10,307 bases of DNA, taken from Cytophagales bacterium (lineage in GTDB: Bacteria; Bacteroidota; Bacteroidia; Cytophagales; 172606-1). Positions within the stretch are counted from its first letter, which is position 1. Each line of letters opens with the position of its first letter. Shown here piece by piece: positions 5,920 through 10,307 of this stretch. Under the pieces are notes generated by a model. The model did not search any database. It saw only the letters and a list, made by a program, of their open reading frames with translations, and was not told the DNA's origin. Location of the stretch: positions 1-10,307 of the forward strand of contig JALOMD010000420.1 of the NCBI GenBank assembly GCA_025455595.1, read 5' to 3'. The translations under genes were made by a program, and so were the position numbers.

Positions 5920-6708
5920 CTATTTTTTATCGTTTTTCCGGCGGGCCGGTGGCGTAAACGGGAACCGCAGTTCCTTGTCGGCGAGGTCGGCCCTGGTGTA
6001 CTGGATGGTAACCAGCGTATTGTAAATGCCCTGCGCCGACTTGTATTGCAACGAAATGTTGCTGTTGAACGGAAACAGCACGTCGTTGATCAAGGCAAAA
6101 TTCTCGTAGTCAAGCGTCAGCGAATTATTGGTGGCAGGCTCGATGAACAGTGCCTTGCGCAGTTTCAGGTTGTCAATGCTCACGTAGTTGTCAATCGTCA
6201 CCGAGTCTTGTTTCTGGCGCAGCAGGTAGTATTCCTTGTCTTTCATCACGCGCAGTTTGTCGCGGTTGTCCTTTGAAATGGGCAAGTTGCCCAGCACGGC
6301 CGCTTGGATGATGTCGAACGACAGGTTGAAGTTGAACCGGCGGCCCAAGGCGCGGAAATCGTACACCTCGTAACTGTTGTTGATTCGGTCAATCACGTAG
6401 GCCGAGTCGCGGGTGATGAGCACGCGGGCACCCTCCACGCCCAGTTTGCCGATGGACATCCAAATCAGGCTGTCGCGCTTCATTCGCAAATCCACGTTGG
6501 CCGTTTGGTTGGCGGCCGCATCCACATACGTGATTTTGGCTTTTGCCTTGAAGTACTGGAACATCACCTCGTTTACGTCCACGCGGGGGTCTTCGTCCGG
6601 CTTGGGCGTGTTCTGGACGGGAGTGTTGGTCGGCGGCCGCTTGCCGCAACCCAACACCAAGCACACAATCAGAAAAAATGTCGCGAATCGTTGTAGAACA
6701 ACCGTCAT
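5920..6708 (-). CDS. DUF4292-type lipoprotein
   Basis: This is a putative outer-membrane lipoprotein of unproven function. The 262 residues begin with a short hydrophobic signal ending in VLGC, placing the lipid-modified cysteine at residue 21. A Pro/Thr/Asp-rich tether (22-44) follows. The rest is mostly beta-strand-like, with conserved-looking stretches DSLIWMSIGKLGVEGARVLIT (79-99) and LGRRFNFNLSFDIIQAAVLGN. These match what I remember of DUF4292 proteins, which resemble LolA/LolB-type lipoprotein carriers in fold; that relation is inference. The start is ATG at 6708 and the tail is basic (RRKNDKK). It lies between the TPR gene and the EnvC-like gene on the same strand, an order I recall as common in Bacteroidota. 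The gene looks intact. Confidence 0.82.
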   Translation of the reverse strand: MTVVLQRFATFFLIVCLVLGCGKRPPTNTPVQNTPKPDEDPRVDVNEVMFQYFKAKAKITYVDAAANQTANVDLRMKRDSLIWMSIGKLGVEGARVLITRDSAYVIDRINNSYEVYDFRALGRRFNFNLSFDIIQAAVLGNLPISKDNRDKLRVMKDKEYYLLRQKQDSVTIDNYVSIDNLKLRKALFIEPATNNSLTLDYENFALINDVLFPFNSNISLQYKSAQGIYNTLVTIQYTRADLADKELRFPFTPPARRKNDKK

Positions 6709-6761
6709 TAAAAAGTCGTTAGTCTTTGGTTATTAGTCGTTAGTCAAGCAAGCGTTGACCC

Positions 6762-6828
6762 CGCGCGGCGTTCCCGCTTGTTGCGGGATTTTCAATTTGG
6801 GCGATTTTTGCTCGAAACGCCTGGCGCG
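6762..6828. repeat. PAL variant, copy G, with GCGGGA inner hairpin
   Basis: The outer stem is CGCGC (6762-6766) plus GGCGTT (6767-6772) against AACGCC (6816-6821) and GCGCG (6824-6828). An inner stem TCCCGC (6772-6777) / GCGGGA (6783-6788) lies on one side. The right half, GATTTTTGCTCGAAACGCC, is a normal PAL arm; the left PAL arm is reduced to GGCGTT. It resembles copy B read from the other strand. Confidence 0.6.
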
Positions 6829-6835
6829 ACTTTTC

Positions 6836-6868
6836 ATCCTTTATAGGGTTCCAAACCCTATAAAGGAT
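6836..6868. repeat. Perfect 15-bp hairpin between two PAL copies
   Basis: ATCCTTTATAGGGTT (6836-6850) and AACCCTATAAAGGAT (6854-6868) pair perfectly around a CCA loop. PAL-type palindromes lie 7 bases to the left (stem end 6828) and 12 bases to the right (6881). It is followed by TT only on the plus strand, so it is a weak terminator candidate in either direction. Confidence 0.9.
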
Positions 6869-6880
6869 TTTCCGTACCAC

Positions 6881-6910
6881 GGCGTTTCAAGCAAAATTTG
6901 CCCAAAACGG
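6881..6910. repeat. PAL palindrome, copy H
   Basis: GCGTTTCAAGCAAA faces TTTGCCCAAAACG. Three consecutive core pairs (6888/6904, 6889/6903, 6890/6902) are C/A or A/C on the plus strand and all become G.U or U.G pairs on the minus strand. It lies 18 bases past the TPR gene's stop. Confidence 0.85.
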
Positions 6911-6927
6911 ATAAAGCGGCCGCCGGT

Positions 6928-8566
6928 TTACTCCAACAACTTCCGCTGGGCTATTTTCTTGTCAATGGTATCGGTGGTTTCGCCTGCTTTCTTGGCTCTC
7001 ATCCACATCTCCACGGCTTTTTCGGCTTCGCCGAGCTTGTACAGCACGTCGCCGTAGTGTTCCAGAATGGTACCGTTGTCGCCGCTTTTGGCAGCCACTT
7101 CCAGGTGCTTCCGAGCCTCCTTATAGTCCTTGAGCATGTACAGCACCCACGCGTGCGTGTCCAGGTAGCTGGCGTTGTCAGGATGCAGTTCCACGAGCCG
7201 TTTGCTCATCTGCCGGGCTTTTTCCAGTTTCTGTTTCCGCAACGACAGAAAATAGCTGTAGTTGTTCAGTACGGCGGCATTGTCGGGGTCGTTTGCCAGC
7301 ACGGCCTCGTAGGCCGCGTCAGACCGTTCGTATTCGCCGTTGCCGTTGTAGGCATCGCCGAGCATGGCATTGTATTCGTTGAGCAGTTTGTCGTCGCTAA
7401 GGGCCTTCGCCTTGGTTCGGGAACAGTTCCAACGCCTGTTCCGAATGCTTGATGAGGCTGTCGGACTGGCCGAACTCCGCGTCGAGCCGCAGCAGGCTGC
7501 TCCAGACTTCGTAAATAGAGTTGTCGAGGCGAATGGCTTTGCTGTACACGCCACGGGCTTTTTCCTTCTGGCCCGTCAAGGCGAGCAAATCGCCGTAGAT
7601 GGCATTGGCCTTTGCATCGTTGGGATGCGCCTTTACAATCACACCCGCGAAATCAAGGGCTTTTTGCCGGGCCGTTTCGTTTTGCTGCGACTGAATGTAG
7701 CTAACCAAAATCTGCACCTTGATGGATGCGTCTAACGACGGCTCGGCAAAGGCTTTCTCCACCTCGCGGTCGGCTTCGGCGGTCTTGCCCTGCTGCCGGT
7801 AAATGTCCGACAAAATCAACCGCGCCTGCGGGCTGGCCTCGCTGCCGACGGCCACTTTTTCGAGGAGCGGCACGGCATCGGCGGTGCGTTTGTTGGCCGT
7901 GTAGATTTCGGCCAGCAGCAAGGCGTAGCGGGGGTCGTCTGGGAAAGCCTGCACCAGCTTCTTGCCTTCGTTGATGGCTTCGTTCAGGCGATTGGTTTTC
8001 AGGTAAATCTGCTGTTTTTGGCGGCTCACTTCTTCGGTCACGCCCACCCGCTTCTCAATTTGCTCGTAGGCGTTCAGTGCGTCGTCGTAGCGGCCTTGTT
8101 GCAAGTGCAGGTTCGCCATTTCCACGTAGGCATCCGGCTCGTTGGGGGTCAGTTTCACCAGTTCTTGGTACGTCTTGACGGCCTGCGCATACTTGCGGTC
8201 ACGGGCGTAAAGGTCGGCCAGCAGCGTGTAATAGTATTTGTTGTTGGGGTTGAGCCGAACAGATTTCTCGGCGTAGGGAACGGCCGCCTGGAAGTTCTTG
8301 GTCTTGCCCACGGCTTGGGCCATGGCGTAGTTGGCACCGGCGTTTTCGGCGTTGATTTCCAGCGACTTCTGGAAATAATCCACCGCTTTGGTGTAGTTGT
8401 CGAGCAGGAAGAACTTCATGCCCTCGGTGAAGTAGTATTCGGCTTGGGCAAGCTCTGTATAGCGATGCGCGTCGTCACGGCTGCGGCGATTTTTTTGTGC
8501 AACAGCCGGAACCAATAACAACAGGCAGACCGTCGCTGCGGCCAACCGAAAGGTACGGAGGAACAT
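6928..8566 (-). pseudogene. Secreted TPR-repeat protein, frame broken near 7412
   Basis: This is a tetratricopeptide-repeat protein with a signal peptide (MFLRTFRLAAATVCLLLLVP, cut near AVA/Q), so periplasmic or membrane-attached. Repeats run throughout. The 5' part (8566-7412, 385 codons) ends in ALELFPNQ and would stop at 7397-7399 after a short nonsense tail. The 3' part continues in another frame from about 7413 (KALSDDKLLNEYNAMLGDAY, then LNNYSYFLSLR, YLDTHAWVLY and ILEHYGDVLYKLGE) to the stop at 6928. Homologues I remember have one more repeat between FPNQ and this segment, so about 35 residues and a non-multiple of three bases seem lost. The junction holds a short AAGGCGAAGGC repeat. 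Start ATG 8566; a TTG two codons upstream is the alternative. An assembly artefact is possible. Confidence 0.8.
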
Positions 8567-8652
8567 CTTCAAGACCGGTATGGATACGCCTTTGGGTTGC
8601 CAAAAACCGTTCCGCAGTCGGTACGGCGTTTTGCCAAGTCAAGGCCAATGAC

Positions 8653-8680
8653 CAAAGATACAACAACTTCCACAAAAGTA
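8653..8680 (-). promoter_or_regulatory. Candidate promoter boxes for the TPR gene
   Basis: On the minus strand TATCTTTG (8660-8653) and TACTTTTG (8680-8673) both fit the Bacteroidota -7 consensus TAnnTTTG. The nearer box would give a leader of about 80 bases before the ATG at 8566. No exact TTG -33 box is seen at the expected distance, so only the -7 match supports this. Confidence 0.35.
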
Positions 8681-8887
8681 ACGAACCGCACGCGGCATTT
8701 CATATATTTTCGGCTCAACAGATGCGGGATTCTCGGTGCGAAAGGCCAGCCGTCTTTCGCAACATTTGCGCTGCCGCTGTGGCGACAAATACAAAAAGCC
8801 TGTGTTTCTTTGCGGATGCGTTGACAAAACCAACGGCGCGGCCCTGTTGTTTTGAACAAAACACAGGAGGAATGCGGAAACGAAAAA

Positions 8888-8916
8888 GGCGTTTTAAGCA
8901 ATTTTTGCCCAAAACG
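8888..8916. repeat. PAL palindrome, copy I
   Basis: CGTTTTAAGC (8890-8899) faces GCCCAAAACG (8907-8916). The two core mismatches (8896/8910 and 8897/8909) are A/C on the plus strand and U.G pairs on the minus strand. The core is nearly identical to copy K (10112-10139). It lies 41 bases upstream of the Smr gene's ATG. Confidence 0.85.
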
Positions 8917-8957
8917 TGAACGACTCAAGACTAACGACCCAAGACTCAAGACCAAAT

Positions 8958-9941
8958 ATGAATATCGGCGACCGAGTAAGGCTGATCCACGGGCGGGAAG
9001 AAGGCGTGATTGTCGGCTTCACGCGTGACAACCTGATAGAAGTCGAAATCGAAGACGGGTTTCGGATACCGGTGGTGCGTTCGGAAATCGTGGTGGTTTC
9101 GCCGGAAGAAGCGGCCCGTTTCCGTCGCGACGAAAGTGCCGAAACCGCCAGCCCCGCCAAGCCGCGCAGCACCGACGCACTGGCCGAACACGGCGTGTAC
9201 TTGGCCTTTGTGCCCGTGAACGACACGACGCTGGCCCTGTACCTGCTCAACAACACCGATTTCGACATGCCTTACACGCTGGGGCAAGAGCAAAACGGCC
9301 GCTACCAAGCCTTGAAAGGCGGCACGCTGGGCCGCAAGTCGTCGGTGAAAGTGGACGAGTATGGTATAGGCCAGTTTGAAAACTGGGGCGTTTTTGTGTG
9401 GCAGGCTTTGTACTTCCGCGAAGGAATGCCCACCTTGCGGCAACCCGAAACGCAACGCGTGCGATTCCGGGCCAACACGTTTTTCAAAAACAAGACCAAG
9501 GCTCCGCTGCTCGGCAAAGACGCGCATTTGTTCCAGTTGGACGCAGCCACAACAACGCAACCCGTAGCCGTGCAGCCGGAAAAGATTGTGGAAAGTTGGG
9601 AAAACAACCGCAGCAATACTGTTGCCAGCAGCAAAGCCCAAACACAGCCCGTGGCTCGCCCGGCCGCCGAGGTTGACTTGCACATTGAGCGGCTCACCAA
9701 CCAACTCATCGGCTTGGCAAACGCCGACATGCTGCGCATCCAGCTTGAAGCCTTCGAGAAGGCCCTTGACGGAGCGGTGGCGCACGGCATGGGCAGCATT
9801 ACGTTCATTCACGGCGTGGGCAACGGCACGCTGCGCACCGAAATCCACCGCCGCCTGAGCAGGCACATACACGTGAAGTTTTACGAAGACGCGCAAAAGG
9901 AGAAATTCGGCTACGGCGCCACCAAAGTGACGTTGAAATAG
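8958..9941 (+). CDS. DUF2027 / Smr-domain protein
   Basis: This is a cytoplasmic protein with a C-terminal Smr domain, a fold linked to nucleic-acid cleavage or nicking (MutS2- and ribosome-rescue-related families). Its own substrate is unknown. The 327 residues start MNIGDRVRLIHGREEGVIVGF, a KOW/SH3-like segment (1-50). A DUF2027 beta domain follows (about 70-195, with YLAFVPVNDTTLALYLLNNTDFD), then a Gln/Thr-rich linker, then Smr with VDLH (239-242) and HGVGNGTLR (285-293). Both signature motifs are intact. ATG at 8958 is preferred; an in-frame GTG at 8916 would add 14 residues that are only repeat DNA. It stands alone, divergent from the TPR gene, with PAL copies 41 bases before and 30 bases after. 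Confidence 0.9.
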   Translation: MNIGDRVRLIHGREEGVIVGFTRDNLIEVEIEDGFRIPVVRSEIVVVSPEEAARFRRDESAETASPAKPRSTDALAEHGVYLAFVPVNDTTLALYLLNNTDFDMPYTLGQEQNGRYQALKGGTLGRKSSVKVDEYGIGQFENWGVFVWQALYFREGMPTLRQPETQRVRFRANTFFKNKTKAPLLGKDAHLFQLDAATTTQPVAVQPEKIVESWENNRSNTVASSKAQTQPVARPAAEVDLHIERLTNQLIGLANADMLRIQLEAFEKALDGAVAHGMGSITFIHGVGNGTLRTEIHRRLSRHIHVKFYEDAQKEKFGYGATKVTLK

Positions 9942-9970
9942 TCGTAAGACGTAAGTCATAAGTGGCAGGT

Positions 9971-9998
9971 GCGTTTTGGGCAAAATTTGCCCAAAACG
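9971..9998. repeat. PAL palindrome, copy J (perfect)
   Basis: This is the only perfect copy: 13-bp arms CGTTTTGGGCAAA (9972-9984) and TTTGCCCAAAACG (9986-9998) around a single central A at 9985. It lies 30 bases past the Smr stop codon. No T-run follows the hairpin, so it does not look like a standard intrinsic terminator. Confidence 0.95.
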
Positions 9999-10003
9999 TC
10001 GAG

Positions 10004-10107
10004 TTGTCTTGAATCGCGGATGAGCCTTCTGGCAAACTGTTGCGTCAAGTCTGGAGCGACGCATCCGTGTAATCCGCTTCATCCGTGAGAATCCGCGATT
10101 CAGACAA
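10004..10107. repeat. 104-bp inverted-repeat element between PAL copies J and K
   Basis: The ends TTGTCTTGAATCGCGGAT (10004-10021) and ATCCGCGATTCAGACAA (10091-10107) pair with a one-base bulge. An inner stem TGCGTC (10041-10046) / GACGCA (10058-10063) and ATCCGTG / ATCCGC words fill the interior. PAL J lies 5 bases to the left and PAL K lies 4 bases to the right, the same bracketing as at 125-377. Confidence 0.8.
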
Positions 10108-10111
10108 AAAC

Positions 10112-10139
10112 CGTTTTAAGCAATTTTTGCCCAAAACGC
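10112..10139. repeat. PAL palindrome, copy K
   Basis: CGTTTTAAGCAA faces TTGCCCAAAACG. The two A/C core mismatches are U.G pairs on the minus strand, as in copy I. It lies between the 10004-10107 element and a further AATC-rich stretch. Confidence 0.85.
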
Positions 10140-10259
10140 AGTTTGTCTAAATCATGCATTTGCCGGATTAAAGGATTACCTCGGTTGAAAAAGAGAATTA
10201 TGTTAATCTTTGGCTCAATTCGGGTTTCAAGTTAATGTGTAAATTGGGGCAAAAAAGCC

Positions 10260-10307
10260 ATGCTGGTTCGTATTGATGAAATCGTTGACGACCGACTTTG
10301 TTACGAG
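10260..10307 (+). CDS. Possible 5' end of a gene (partial, 16 codons)
   Basis: ATG at 10260 opens a frame to the window edge reading MLVRIDEIVDDRLCYE, which is plausible as a protein start. GGGGC lies 12 bases upstream but is a weak ribosome-binding match. The start of a gene is expected here because the repeats end just before it. Nothing about function can be said. Confidence 0.3.
   Translation, partial: MLVRIDEIVDDRLCYE

Larger units (their letters stand above)
6709..6927. repeat. Gap between TPR and DUF4292 genes, filled with repeats
   Basis: There is no gene. Reading left to right: GTCGTTAGT twice (6715-6723, 6736-6744), PAL variant G (6767-6821), a perfect 15-bp hairpin (6836-6868) and PAL copy H (6881-6910). 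Little sequence is left over, so nearly the whole 219-base gap consists of repeat units. Confidence 0.75.
8567..8957. other. Divergent gap between the TPR and Smr genes
   Basis: There is no supported gene in these 391 bases. The part near the TPR start carries candidate promoter boxes. A perfect 8-bp hairpin TGCGAAAG (8737-8744) / CTTTCGCA (8754-8761) and an inverted pair CCTGTGTTT (8799-8807) / AAACACAGG (8859-8867) lie in the middle. PAL copy I (8888-8916) and a GACT-rich tract lie just before the Smr start. I found no convincing plus-strand promoter for the Smr gene. Confidence 0.5.
9942..10259. repeat. Repeat-filled gap after the Smr gene
   Basis: There is no gene in these 318 bases. In order: GTAAGACGTAAGTCATAAGT (9944-9963), PAL copy J (9971-9998), an inverted-repeat element (10004-10107), PAL copy K (10112-10139), and from about 10145 a second AATC-rich stretch resembling part of the 167-295 element. 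The final 50 bases before 10260 look unique and may carry the next gene's promoter. Confidence 0.7.

Noticed and set aside
6928..8566. Two separate TPR genes instead of one broken gene
   Set aside because: The downstream frame has no sensible start: its first codons before KALSDD are out-of-frame translation of the upstream TPR part, and the two parts join as one protein with a known repeat order.
8497..8919. Plus-strand open frame of 140 codons across the TPR-Smr gap
   Set aside because: It starts inside the TPR signal-peptide region and ends in a PAL copy. Its composition (many Arg, Thr, Cys) is unlike the neighbours.
8946..10082. Long minus-strand open frame (378 codons) opposite the Smr gene
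   Set aside because: It lies antisense to a gene with clear DUF2027 and Smr motifs, shows no recognisable domain, and its 5' part is made of the PAL and inverted-repeat DNA.

Overview
The window looks like a chromosomal segment of a member of the Bacteroidota. The evidence is a DUF2027-Smr protein, a DUF4292-type lipoprotein, a TPR / DUF4292 / EnvC-like gene order that I recall as typical of that phylum, TAnnTTTG-like promoter boxes, and no clear Shine-Dalgarno sequences. I cannot place it more finely from the sequence alone.

Layout: (1) Bases 1-99 are the 3' end of an unidentified plus-strand gene. (2) Bases 441-3864 on the minus strand are a sulfate-assimilation cluster read cysH -> cysD -> cysN: APS reductase, then the two ATP sulfurylase subunits. 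cysD and cysN look intact. cysH keeps its cofactor and catalytic motifs but has a frame break with apparent loss of an internal block. (3) Bases 4289-8566 on the minus strand are a cell-envelope cluster read TPR protein -> DUF4292 lipoprotein -> EnvC-like M23 protein. The TPR gene also has a frame break with apparent loss of an internal block. (4) Bases 8958-9941 on the plus strand encode a DUF2027-Smr protein, divergent from the TPR gene. (5) Bases 10260-10307 may be the start of another plus-strand gene.

The sulfur genes would convert sulfate to APS (CysDN) and APS to sulfite (CysH). The iron-sulfur type of CysH fits the absence of a CysC kinase domain on CysN. The envelope genes probably serve peptidoglycan remodelling and outer-membrane upkeep.

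The most unusual content is between the genes. Almost every intergenic gap is filled with palindromic DNA. A palindrome with arms GCGTTTTGGGCAAA / TTTGCCCAAAACGC (called PAL here) occurs about eleven times, never inside a gene. Several copies bracket longer inverted repeats as PAL - inverted repeat - PAL. Other gaps hold elements with matched terminal repeats that fill the whole space between two genes expected to be closely spaced. Arm mismatches in PAL are nearly all tolerated as G.U (G.T) pairs on one strand only, which suggests a folded single-stranded RNA or DNA. No transposase or other mobilising gene lies in the window.
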